Shown here piece by piece: positions 41,476 through 49,655 of a stretch of DNA of 64,000 nucleotides (within the stretch, counting starts at the first letter, position 1; every line of letters starts with the position of its first letter). Source of the stretch: Pseudonocardia sp. T1-2H (lineage in GTDB: Bacteria; Actinomycetota; Actinomycetes; Mycobacteriales; Pseudonocardiaceae); NCBI RefSeq assembly GCF_038039215.1, contig NZ_JBBPCL010000001.1:2108001-2172000 (forward strand), written 5' to 3'. The translations under genes and the position numbers were made by a program. Under the pieces are notes generated by a model. It was not told the DNA's origin. It was given only the letters and a program-made list of their open reading frames with translations, and did not search any database.

Positions 41476-42123
41476 ATGAAACTCCGTGAGGAATTCGAGG
41501 TGGCCCAGCCGCTCGCCTCGGTGTGGGCGTTCTTCGAGCACCCCGAGAAGGTCGCCGGCTGCGTGCCCGGCGTCGAGGACCTGACCCTGGCCGGGCCCGA
41601 CGACATCGACGTCCGGCTCACGCAGAGCGTCGGTCCCATGTCCGCCACCTTCGCGGCGACGGTGAAGATCGTCGAGCGCGTGCCCGAGAAGCTCATCGCC
41701 TTCACGGCGACCGGCAAGACCGTGCGCGGGGCCATGGGGAACGTCCGGGCGACCGTCACCGTCCAGGTGGAGGCCGCGGGCCCGGACCGCACCACCGTGT
41801 CCGTCGACGGCGACGTGGCGCTCGCCGGTGCCCTGGGCAGCGTCGGGCAGAAGGTCGTCGCGAAGCAGGCCGGGAAGGTGACCGCCGCCTTCTCCCGCAA
41901 CCTGGAGAGCGCCCTCGGCGGCGCCGTCACCCCGGCGACCCGGGCCGTGACCGGCACCGCCCGTTCCGCCGCCGAGGTCACTCCCCGCGGGCCGGTGCTC
42001 CCTGCCGGCCCGCGGGCCGATGGTCCTCCGGCCGATCGCTGGACGAGGGTCGCCGTGGCGCTGAGCGCGGTCTCGGTGGTCCTCCACGCGATCACCGTGT
42101 GGCAGAACCGGCGCGCGCGGTGA
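41476..42123 (+). CDS. SRPBCC/CoxG-family subunit with C-terminal membrane anchor
   Basis: 215 residues. The first ~150 are a CoxG-type SRPBCC (START-like) domain: E-F-E-V-A-Q-P-L-A-S-V-W-A-F-F, A-G-C-V-P-G-V-E-D-L and G-S-V-G-Q-K-V-V. A Pro-rich linker leads to a hydrophobic helix V-A-V-A-L-S-A-V-S-V-V-L-H-A-I at the C-terminus, as in CoxG, which recruits CO dehydrogenase to the membrane. A separate SRPBCC subunit is the special trait described for the four-component 3-hydroxypyridine dehydrogenase. Follows the FAD gene by 43 bases with its own GGAAGAGAG site. Confidence 0.9.
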   Translation: MKLREEFEVAQPLASVWAFFEHPEKVAGCVPGVEDLTLAGPDDIDVRLTQSVGPMSATFAATVKIVERVPEKLIAFTATGKTVRGAMGNVRATVTVQVEAAGPDRTTVSVDGDVALAGALGSVGQKVVAKQAGKVTAAFSRNLESALGGAVTPATRAVTGTARSAAEVTPRGPVLPAGPRADGPPADRWTRVAVALSAVSVVLHAITVWQNRRAR

Positions 42124-42740
42124 CCGCCCCGATGCCGTGGACGGCACCCCGGGTCGGGACGGAGTCCGAGGTCGAGGCCCTCGCCGCGGAGTGGATCGCG
42201 CCGTACCACCAGGCGGAGCACCTCGTCCGGGCCCGTGACTGGCTCGTCCACCTCACCCCGTCGGCGACGGCCGAGATGCGGATCGCCGCGATCACGCACG
42301 ACATCGAGCGGATGTTCCCGGGCGGCCCGGTCCTCGGGCACGCCGACGTGCGCTGGGACGACCCGGCCTACCTGTTCCCGCACAGCCTCCGGTCGGCCGA
42401 GGTCGTCTCCGTCTGGCTCGGGAACCTGGGTCCGGTGGCCGCCACCGTCGACGGGGCCGAGATCCGGCGTCTGATCGGCCTGCACGAGGTCGGCGGGCTG
42501 AACGGTGCCGACGACGTCCAGGCCGCCGACTCCCTGTCGTTCCTCGAGACCCTCGCGGGCGTCACACGCGACTGGGTCCTGTCCGGGACCTGCTCGCGGG
42601 TCCAGGCCCAGCGCAAGCTGCAGTACATGGTGGACCGCGTGCGCCTGCCGGCCGCCACCCGGCTCGCGGGCCCCCTCCTGGAGTGGGCGCTCGACCAGCT
42701 CCCGGCGGACACGGCGACGGCGGAGGTGGGCGGCCGATGA
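42120..42740 (+). CDS. HD-domain protein of unknown role in the hydroxypyridine operon
   Basis: 206 residues from GTG 42120. The HD pattern is complete: His34, His60-Asp61 (A-I-T-H-D-I-E), His88, His122 (G-L-H-E-V-G-G) and Asp137. Such proteins bind one or two metals and usually hydrolyse phosphate esters; some oxygenate. It overlaps both the SRPBCC and deformylase genes by four bases, so it is made in step with the pathway. I know of no assigned HD protein in pyridine degradation. One idea is removal of a phosphate put on by the split dikinase. Confidence 0.85.
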   Translation: MTAPMPWTAPRVGTESEVEALAAEWIAPYHQAEHLVRARDWLVHLTPSATAEMRIAAITHDIERMFPGGPVLGHADVRWDDPAYLFPHSLRSAEVVSVWLGNLGPVAATVDGAEIRRLIGLHEVGGLNGADDVQAADSLSFLETLAGVTRDWVLSGTCSRVQAQRKLQYMVDRVRLPAATRLAGPLLEWALDQLPADTATAEVGGR

Positions 42741-43573
42741 CGGCGTCGATCGACATCGCGGGCGAGAGCGTCCTGGTGCGCGCGAACGGGCTGCGGCATC
42801 GTGTGCTGCGGTACGGACGCGAGGGCGACCGCGATCTCCTCGTGCTGCCGGGCATCACGAGCCCGGCGGTCTGCGCGGACTTCCTGGCGGTCCACCTCGC
42901 GGGCCAGGGCTACCGGGTGACCGTGCCCGACGTGCGGGGACGCGGGGAGAGCGACCGCGCCCCGTCAGGGGCGTACCGCCTCACCGACTACGCCGCGGAC
43001 ATCGCAGGGCTCGTCGACGCGCTCGACCTACGGGCGCCCGTCGTCCTGGGCCACTCGATGGGCGCGCGGATCGCCGCGGCCTACGCCGTGCTGCACGCAC
43101 CGGACGACCACGGGCCCCTCCTGCTGGTCGACCCGCCGACCTCGGGGCCGGGCCGCGGCCCGTACCCGACCTCCCGGCAGGCCTTCCTCGACCAGCTCCG
43201 GCAGGCGCAGGAGGGCACCGACGCCGACGGCGTCCGCGCGTTCTACCCGGCCTGGCCCGAACGCGAGCTGGAGATGCGGGCCCGGTTCCTCGCCACCTGT
43301 GACGAGACGGCGGTCGTCGAGACGCACGAGGGGTTCGAGACGGAGGACTTCTTCGACTACTGGCCTCGTCTGCGCGGGCCGGTGGTGCTCGTCCGCGGAG
43401 GCGACAGCCCCGTCGTCCCCGACGGCACGGCCGAGGAGCTCCGCCGGACCCGCCCGGACATCCCGGTCCTCACCGTCCCCGACGCCGGGCACATGGTCCC
43501 GTGGGACAACCTCCCCGGCTTCCTCGACGTCGTCCGCCCGCACCTGCTCTCGTACCTCGAGCCCAAGGAGTAG
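42737..43573 (+). CDS. nicD: Alpha/beta hydrolase, probable N-formylmaleamate deformylase (NicD-like)
   Basis: 278 residues. Nucleophile Ser107 in L-G-H-S-M-G-A, Asp131 in L-V-D-P-P and His252 in D-A-G-H-M-V. The spacing (Ser to Asp 24, Ser to His 145) matches the Ser101/Asp125/His245 triad described for P. putida NicD almost exactly. It would cleave N-formylmaleamate, the product of the next gene's dioxygenase, to maleamate and formate. Two bases separate it from that gene. Confidence 0.87.
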   Translation: MTASIDIAGESVLVRANGLRHRVLRYGREGDRDLLVLPGITSPAVCADFLAVHLAGQGYRVTVPDVRGRGESDRAPSGAYRLTDYAADIAGLVDALDLRAPVVLGHSMGARIAAAYAVLHAPDDHGPLLLVDPPTSGPGRGPYPTSRQAFLDQLRQAQEGTDADGVRAFYPAWPERELEMRARFLATCDETAVVETHEGFETEDFFDYWPRLRGPVVLVRGGDSPVVPDGTAEELRRTRPDIPVLTVPDAGHMVPWDNLPGFLDVVRPHLLSYLEPKE

Positions 43574-43575
43574 CC

Positions 43576-44622
43576 ATGGACCAGAACCTGTTCAACGACA
43601 TCTGCCTGCAGCAGCTGACCCTTTCCGGGGTGCACGAGGGCGAGACGGTGGCGGTGCTGACCCGCGGCGCGGAGCGCGGGGAGTATGCCGATGCGTTCCT
43701 GTGGGCGGTCCAGAAGCTGGGGGCGCAGGGTTTCCACCTGCGGTTGCCGGCGCCGGCGTCGGCGTCGGGGGCGTGGGCGGTGGGTGACTCGGGGTTGGCG
43801 GGGAACCGGCTGGCGGTGGAGGCGCTCAAGAGTGTGGACATGGTGGTGGACTGCACGTTCCTGTTGTTCTCCCCGGAGCAGTTCGAGATCCAGGCCGCCG
43901 GGACCCGGATCCTGACCGCGGTGGAGCCGGCGCCGTTGTTGGCCCGGTTGATGCCGACCCGGGCGTTGCGGGAGCGGGTGGAGATCGGCGCGGAGCTGCT
44001 GGCGAAGGCGCAGACGATGCGGATCACCAGCCCGCACGGCACCGATGTCACCTACCGGTTGGGGGTGTATCCGACGCTGTCGGAGTACGGCTACACCGAC
44101 CAGCCGGGGCGGTGGGATCACTGGCCGGCGGCGTTCGTGTTCACCGGTGGCGCGGACGACGGGGTGGACGGGAAGATCGTCCTCGCGCCGGGGGATGTGT
44201 TGTTGCCGTTCAACACCTATGTGCAGACCCCGGTGGAGATCACCATCGAGCAGGGGTTCATCCGGGATATCCGCGGGGGCGCGGGTTCCAGCGGGTTGGA
44301 TGCGGATCTGCTGCGTTCCTACATCGAGTCCTTCGACGATCCGCGTGGGTACGGGATGTCGCATGTCGGGTGGGGTCTGGACGAGCGGGCGCACTGGCAC
44401 GGGTTGACCCAGTTCGGTGGCGGGATGGGGATGGAGTTGCGCAGTTTCTACGGCAACGTGATGTTCTCGATCGGGCCGAACAACGAGCTGGGTGGGCCGA
44501 ACGACACCGCGTGTCATTTCGACATCCCGATGCGGGGCAACAGCCTCTACCTCGACGACGAGCTGATCGTCGACGCCGGCGAGCTCACCGTCCCCGAGAT
44601 GAAGCCGGTGGCCAGGCGATGA
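43576..44622 (+). CDS. nicX: 2,5-Dihydroxypyridine 5,6-dioxygenase (NicX-like, M29 aminopeptidase fold)
   Basis: 348 residues. NicX is an Fe(II) ring-cleavage enzyme built on a leucyl-aminopeptidase-like fold with ligands His265, His318 and Asp320. The same set is found here as His263 (G-M-S-H-V-G-W-G) and His314-x-Asp316 (A-C-H-F-D). It opens 2,5-dihydroxypyridine to N-formylmaleamate. From about 43690 to 44510 the third-codon choice shifts: TTG, GCG, GTG and CCG are frequent, whereas neighbours favour C-ending codons. That may mark a different origin or recombination. Overlaps the next gene by four bases. Confidence 0.9.
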   Translation: MDQNLFNDICLQQLTLSGVHEGETVAVLTRGAERGEYADAFLWAVQKLGAQGFHLRLPAPASASGAWAVGDSGLAGNRLAVEALKSVDMVVDCTFLLFSPEQFEIQAAGTRILTAVEPAPLLARLMPTRALRERVEIGAELLAKAQTMRITSPHGTDVTYRLGVYPTLSEYGYTDQPGRWDHWPAAFVFTGGADDGVDGKIVLAPGDVLLPFNTYVQTPVEITIEQGFIRDIRGGAGSSGLDADLLRSYIESFDDPRGYGMSHVGWGLDERAHWHGLTQFGGGMGMELRSFYGNVMFSIGPNNELGGPNDTACHFDIPMRGNSLYLDDELIVDAGELTVPEMKPVARR

Positions 44623-45170
44623 CCAGCGTCGAGAACCCGTCCGAGGTGCTCGTCGAGACGGTCACCACCGTGAACGGACGGGTCGTCACGGCGAGCGTCC
44701 CCGCCCGGCTCCATGTCGCGGACTTCCTGCGCCAGCACCTCGGCCTCACCGGCACGCACCTCGGCTGCGAGCAGGGGGCCTGCGGGATGTGCACGGTGAT
44801 CGTCGACGGCGAGGCGGTCAAGTCCTGCCTGATGCTGGCGTGCCAGCTCGACGGCCGGAACGTCCAGACCGTCGAGTCCCTGGCCGAGGGCGACGAGCTC
44901 AACGCCCTGCAGCAGGCGTTCAAGGAGGAGCACGCGCTCCAGTGCGGGTTCTGCTCGCCGGGCTTCCTGATGACCGCGACCGCGCTCGCCCATCAGGGCC
45001 GCCGGCCCGGACGGGACGAGATCCGCGAGGAGATCGCCGGGGTCCTCTGCAGGTGCACCGGCTACGACAACGTGGTGACCGCCATCGAGCGCTGGTTCGC
45101 GGAGAACCCCCAGGGCGCCTCGGAGGACCCGCTCCCGGCTGTCACCGACCCCACCGCGACGCAAGGCTGA
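44619..45170 (+). CDS. Molybdenum hydroxylase 2Fe-2S subunit (CoxS type)
   Basis: 183 residues. Plant-type cluster motif G-C-E-Q-G-A-C-G-M-C with a fourth Cys in K-S-C-L-M, and the second cluster in C-G-F-C-S-P-G and C-R-C-T-G-Y. All eight cysteines of the small subunit are present. The C-terminal ~20 residues are a polar extension. One base separates it from the Mo-subunit gene. Electron relay between Mo cofactor and FAD. Confidence 0.95.
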   Translation: MTSVENPSEVLVETVTTVNGRVVTASVPARLHVADFLRQHLGLTGTHLGCEQGACGMCTVIVDGEAVKSCLMLACQLDGRNVQTVESLAEGDELNALQQAFKEEHALQCGFCSPGFLMTATALAHQGRRPGRDEIREEIAGVLCRCTGYDNVVTAIERWFAENPQGASEDPLPAVTDPTATQG

Positions 45171-45171
45171 C

Positions 45172-47628
45172 ATGACCACTCTGGAAGACCCGGCAACCGA
45201 GGCCGACGGACGCACCGCAGGTGACCGGCGGAACCGCGTCATCGGAACGTCGCAGCTGCGTAAGGAGGACGACCGCCTGCTCCGCGGCGACGGCCGCTTC
45301 ACCGACGACGTCGACCCGGCGCGCGTGCTCTACATGGCGGTGGCCCGCTGCCCCTATCCCCACGCCCGCATCGTGCGGGTCGACGCGAGCGCCGCGGCCG
45401 CCCTCGACGGCGTCGAGCACGTCCTGACGCCGGCCGACATCCGCCGGGACACGGAGCCGCTGACCGTCCTGCGCCCGGTGCCCGGCGCCCCGCAGCTGCC
45501 GTACTACGCCCTCGCCCAGGACGTGGCGACGCACGAGGGACAGCCGGTCGTCAGCGTCGTCGCGAGCAGCCGGCACGTGGCCGAGGACGCGCTCGAGCTG
45601 CTCGACATCACCTACGAGCCGCTGCCGCACGTCGTGGACGTCCTGGCCGCGCTGGAGCCGGACGCCCCGGTGCTGCACCCCTCGGTCCTGGACTCGAACC
45701 TGCTGGCCGCGAACTCCGACGGCAGCGGTGACCCGGACGCCCGGTTCGCCGAGGCGGACGTCGTCGTGGAGGGCCGGTTCCGGATCAACCGGGTGACCGC
45801 GCTCCCGATGGAGACCAGGGGAGTGGTCGCGGAGTGGCGTCCCGGCGCCCGCGAGCTCACCGTGCACTGCTCGTCGCAGGTCCCGCACCTGATCCGCAAG
45901 CAGCTCGCCGAGACGCTGCGGCTGCACGAGAGCGACGTCAGGGCCGTGGCGTCGGACGTGGGCGGCGGGTTCGGGCTGAAGCTGGGCGTCTTCCCGGAGG
46001 ACGTCCTGGCCTGCCTGCACGCCATCGCGCTCCGCCGCCCGGTGAAGTGGTCGGAGGACCGCGCCGAGCACTTCCGGAGCAGCACCCACGCCCGCGAGTC
46101 CGTGCACGACTACCGGATCGCCGCGGACTCGACCGGCCGCATCCTGGCGATGACGAACGTCTACGCCACCGACATCGGCGGCTGGAACTCGCCGTTCGGC
46201 TCCGCCCAGCTGTCCAGCGTCGTCTTCAACGGGCCCTACAAGATCAGCGACGGCTACACCGAGCGGCGGGTCACCCTGACCAACAAGACGCCGGTCGGCG
46301 CCTACCGCGGTTACGGCCAGCCGGAGGTCAACTTCGCCTACGAACGGCTGATGGATCAGCTCGCCCGCCGCCTGGACCTCGACCCCGTCGAGCTGCGGGC
46401 CCGGAACATGGTCACCCCCCGGGACATGCCGTGGAAGAACCCCGTGGGGGCGGTCTACGACAGCGGGGACTACGAGCGCTGCCTGCGGATGGCGGCCGAC
46501 GCGGTGGACTGGGCCGGTCACCGCGCGGCCGGCCGGACGCCGAGGGCGGACGGCCGGCTCGTCGGGATCGGTTTCGCCTCCTTCGTGGAACGCACGGGCT
46601 ACGCGAGCTCCCGGTTCCTCGCCAAGCGCGGTTCGGTGTTCGGCGCGCACGAGAGCGTCACGCTGCGCGCGAACCGATCGGGCGGGATCGACGTCTACAC
46701 CGGTGTGTCCACGATGGGCCAGAGCAGCGAGACCGCGTTCGCCCAGGTCGTCGCGGACGTCTTCGGCACCGACTACGACGCCGTCAGGGTGCACGCCGGG
46801 GACACCGGCGCGTCGCCCCTCAACACCGGTGCCTTCGCCTCCCGCACCATGATCGCCGCCGCGGGAGCACTGAGGTCGGCGGCCGAGCAGCTCGCCGCCA
46901 AGACGCGGCGGATCGCGGCGTGGCAGCTCGAGGCCCCGGTGGACGAGGTGGAGGTCGCCGGTTCCGTCGTCCGGGTCCGGACCGACCACTCCCGGGCGCT
47001 CCCGCTGGCCGCGGTGTACACGACCGCGATCACCGGCCAGGGGATGCCGCCGGAGGAGGAACCCGGCCTCGAGGCGACTGCGCACTTCGAGCCCTCGGAC
47101 GCCGCCTACTCCTTCGGGACGGCCGCGGCGCAGGTCGCGGTCGACCCGCTGACGGGCGAGTTCGACATCGAGCGGTTCGTACTGGTGCACGACGGGGGGA
47201 CGGTCGTGAATCCCACGATCGTCGAGGGGCAGGTGCGCGGCGGCCTCGCCCAGGGGTTCGGCGCGGCCCTGACCGAGGAGCTGCGCTACGACCCCGAGAC
47301 CGGCCAGCTCGTGAACGGGTCGATGGTGGACTACTTCGTCCCCACCGCGGCGGACCTCCCGCGCGTGGAGCTCCTGCACACCGCGGTCCCCTCGCCGGTC
47401 ACGCCGTTCGGCGTGCGCGGGGTCGGCGAGGCGGGGACCATCCCACCGGGGGCCGCCGTCGCCAACGCCGTCTGCGACGCACTCGCCGACCACGGCGTGG
47501 AGCTCAGCGCGTTGCCGATCACGCCGGAGGCGATCTGGAGCGCGCTGGCGGGACGGTCGTCCGGAGGCGGCGACCCCGAGCTCACACCCACGGCCAAGGA
47601 TCTGCCAGACGGAGGAGTCGAGTACTGA
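45172..47628 (+). CDS. Molybdenum hydroxylase large subunit (xanthine-oxidase family), probable 3-hydroxypyridine dehydrogenase
   Basis: 818 residues. Starts with R-K-E-D-D-R-L-L-R-G-D-G-R-F, the entry of aldehyde-oxidase/xanthine-dehydrogenase large subunits. Also V-G-G-G-F-G-L-K, A-Y-R-G-Y-G-Q-P-E, and the base Glu753 in G-V-G-E-A-G-T-I. It carries the Mo-cytosine-dinucleotide centre and hydroxylates the ring with water. Given the downstream 2,5-dihydroxypyridine enzymes, attack at the carbon para to the 3-hydroxyl is expected. Substrate rests on operon context and similarity of gene content to 3hpd; 6-hydroxynicotinate-type substrates are less likely because no nicC-like monooxygenase is present. 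Confidence 0.88.
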   Translation: MTTLEDPATEADGRTAGDRRNRVIGTSQLRKEDDRLLRGDGRFTDDVDPARVLYMAVARCPYPHARIVRVDASAAAALDGVEHVLTPADIRRDTEPLTVLRPVPGAPQLPYYALAQDVATHEGQPVVSVVASSRHVAEDALELLDITYEPLPHVVDVLAALEPDAPVLHPSVLDSNLLAANSDGSGDPDARFAEADVVVEGRFRINRVTALPMETRGVVAEWRPGARELTVHCSSQVPHLIRKQLAETLRLHESDVRAVASDVGGGFGLKLGVFPEDVLACLHAIALRRPVKWSEDRAEHFRSSTHARESVHDYRIAADSTGRILAMTNVYATDIGGWNSPFGSAQLSSVVFNGPYKISDGYTERRVTLTNKTPVGAYRGYGQPEVNFAYERLMDQLARRLDLDPVELRARNMVTPRDMPWKNPVGAVYDSGDYERCLRMAADAVDWAGHRAAGRTPRADGRLVGIGFASFVERTGYASSRFLAKRGSVFGAHESVTLRANRSGGIDVYTGVSTMGQSSETAFAQVVADVFGTDYDAVRVHAGDTGASPLNTGAFASRTMIAAAGALRSAAEQLAAKTRRIAAWQLEAPVDEVEVAGSVVRVRTDHSRALPLAAVYTTAITGQGMPPEEEPGLEATAHFEPSDAAYSFGTAAAQVAVDPLTGEFDIERFVLVHDGGTVVNPTIVEGQVRGGLAQGFGAALTEELRYDPETGQLVNGSMVDYFVPTAADLPRVELLHTAVPSPVTPFGVRGVGEAGTIPPGAAVANAVCDALADHGVELSALPITPEAIWSALAGRSSGGGDPELTPTAKDLPDGGVEY

Positions 47629-48420
47629 TGACCCAGAACGCCACCGACCCGTCCTGCGCCTCCCCGGCACCCGCCGGGCTCTCGCGCATCGGGCTGATCG
47701 TGCCCAGCTCCAACACCACGATGGAGACCGAGCTTCCCGGAGCTGTTCCGGCGGCAGAGCGAGGCGACCGGCCACCGGTACACCTTCCACTCCGCCCGTG
47801 CCGCGATGAAGCAGGTCACCCGCGAGGAGCTCCTCGCGATGGTGGACCGTGCCGCCGACTGCGCGACGGCGGTGTCGGACGCCGCCGTCGACGTGATCGC
47901 CTACGCCTGCCTGGTCGCGGTGATGGCCCAGGGCCCGGGCGCGCACAAGGAGTCCGAGCAGGTCATCGCGGACGCGGCGCGGGAGAACGGGCACCCCGCC
48001 GAGGTCGTGAGCAGCGCCGGCGCGCTGGTCCGCACCCTGCGGGCCCACGGCTACTCCAGGGTCGCGATCGTCACCCCGTACATGGCGCCGCTGACCCGCA
48101 TGGTTCGCGAGTACATCGAGGGCGAGGGGATCGAGGTCCTCGACGCCATCGCCCTGGAGGTGCCGGACAACCTCGAGGTCGGCCGCCTGGACCCGTCCGG
48201 CCTCCCGGGGATCGCGCGGGGGTTGAAGCGGGAGGGCGCGGAGGCGATCGTCCTGTCCGCCTGCGTGCAGATGCCTTCGTTGGCCGCGGTCCAGGCCGTC
48301 GAGGACGAGCTGGGCCTGCCGGTGGTCACGGCCGCGACCGCCACCGCCTACGAGGTCCTCACCAGCCTCGGTCACGCGCCCGCGATCAGCGGAGCGGGGC
48401 GCCTGCTCGCGCCCGCGTAG
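47628..48420 (+). pseudogene. nicE: Maleate cis-trans isomerase (NicE-like, Asp/Glu racemase fold), single-base frameshift
   Basis: Joined length 263 residues. From ATG 47628 it reads I-G-L-I-V-P-S-S-N-T-T-M-E-T-E-L-P, then the frame breaks; F-R-R-Q-S-E-A-T-G-H-R-Y-T-F-H-S and the rest follow in another frame to 48420. Dropping one C from the run at 47736-47738 restores E-L-P-E-L-F-R-R. The two active-site cysteines are in A-Y-A-C-L-V-A-V and L-S-A-C-V-Q-M. The enzyme turns maleate into fumarate, the last step of the route. If the shift is real, maleate would be a dead end unless isomerised elsewhere; it may be a read error. Confidence 0.85.
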
Positions 48421-48590
48421 GAGCGACCCGTCGACGGCGTTCGTGAAGGCCGGGGGCCGCGCGCCCCCGGTCGTCGAGGAGATCTGCTCGAGGTCGGACG
48501 AGGGTGAGCGCAGCGCGACCGGTACCTCACCGGTGGCATCACCGCTGGTCCACTGCCCGGGACCGACGGTGATCTGCTTACCGTTCCCCG

Positions 48591-49610
48591 GTGAGCCGGA
48601 CGCAGACCATGGCGGGGATCGAGTACCCGACCCGGCCGATGATCGCCGTCACTGCGGAGCGACTCCCCGCCGGCGGGCAGGCCGGGTTCGCCTACGAGCC
48701 GAAGTTCGACGGCTTCCGCTGCCTCGCCTACCGCGGCCGGGACCGGGTCGTGCTGCAGTCGCGGCAGCAGCGGCCGTTGGGCCGCTACTTTCCCGAGATC
48801 GTCGACGCCGTCGCCCGGCTCGACACCAGCGTGGTCCTCGACGGCGAGCTCGTCCTGTGGCGCGAGGGCCGGTTCGACTTCACGGCGCTGCAGCAACGCC
48901 TGCATCCCGCCGGCTCCCGCGCCGGTGTCCTCGCCGCCACGCTGCCGGCGTCCTACGTCGTGTTCGACGTCCTCGCCCTGGACCACCGGGATCTGCGCGC
49001 CCAGCCCTACGCGGCGCGCCGGGCCGTGCTCGACGACCTCCTCGGACGTCAGCTCCCGGACGGGCTGGTGCCCATGCCCGTCGCGACGGACCCGGCCGTC
49101 GCGCGTGTCTGGCTCACCGAGCACTCCGCGGCGGGCATCGAGGGCGTCGTCGCCAAACGCCTCGACCAGCCCTACCGGCCGGGTGGCCGCACGTGGTGCA
49201 AGGTCCGCACCCGGCTCACCGCCGAAGCCGTCGTCGGCGGCGTCCTCGGCTCGGTCACCCGACCCGAGGCGCTCATCCTCGGGCGCCACGATGCTCGCGG
49301 CCGGCTCCGCGTCGCCGGCCGTACCGGCCCGCTGCCCGCCGCGGCCCGGGCCGAGCTCGGCGCCCTGCTCCTCCCTGCCGCCGCGGGCGAGCACCCCTGG
49401 CCGGTAGCCATCCCGTCGAGCAGGTTCGGGCAGCGCCCGGGCGAGCTCGTCGACTACCTCCAGGTCGTCCCGGCCACGGTCGTCGAGGTCGACGCCGACA
49501 CCTCCTTCGAGCGGGACCGCTGGCGCCACGCCACCCGGTTCCTCCGGGTCAGAGCCGATCTGCAGCCGAACGACGTCGACCCACGCACCCGGACCGCTTC
49601 GGCGGGCTAG
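48591..49610 (+). CDS. ATP-dependent DNA ligase, stand-alone LigC-like
   Basis: 339 residues. Nucleotidyl-transfer motif I is Y-E-P-K-F-D-G-F-R (Lys near residue 44), motif III V-L-D-G-E-L-V, motif IV I-E-G-V-V-A-K-R and motif V W-C-K-V-R-T. An OB-fold half follows. No polymerase or nuclease domain is attached, so it resembles mycobacterial LigC rather than LigD. GTG 48591 was taken; ATG 48609 is also possible. Seals nicks or breaks in repair. No link to the catabolic genes. The 170 bases before it hold no gene I can see. Confidence 0.92.
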   Translation: MSRTQTMAGIEYPTRPMIAVTAERLPAGGQAGFAYEPKFDGFRCLAYRGRDRVVLQSRQQRPLGRYFPEIVDAVARLDTSVVLDGELVLWREGRFDFTALQQRLHPAGSRAGVLAATLPASYVVFDVLALDHRDLRAQPYAARRAVLDDLLGRQLPDGLVPMPVATDPAVARVWLTEHSAAGIEGVVAKRLDQPYRPGGRTWCKVRTRLTAEAVVGGVLGSVTRPEALILGRHDARGRLRVAGRTGPLPAAARAELGALLLPAAAGEHPWPVAIPSSRFGQRPGELVDYLQVVPATVVEVDADTSFERDRWRHATRFLRVRADLQPNDVDPRTRTASAG

Positions 49611-49655
49611 CCAGTGCCGCAGCGGCCGTTCGGTGTCCACGCCATGTTCCAGGTT

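Noticed and set aside
40572..47628. Aerobic CO dehydrogenase (coxMSL)
   Set aside because: CoxG and CoxM/S/L-type subunits are present, but no A-Y-R-C-S-F-R active-site loop was seen in the large subunit (it reads A-Y-R-G-Y-G-Q) and the operon contains ring-cleavage enzymes.
45142..48375. 1077-codon minus-strand frame opposite the Mo subunit and isomerase
   Set aside because: Antisense shadow; the plus strand encodes a recognisable molybdenum hydroxylase with full motifs.
36879..48420. Nicotinate (nicABCXDFE) pathway as the function of the operon
   Set aside because: The lower enzymes fit, but there is no NicC-like flavin monooxygenase, and the dikinase pair plus separate SRPBCC subunit fit the 3-hydroxypyridine type better.
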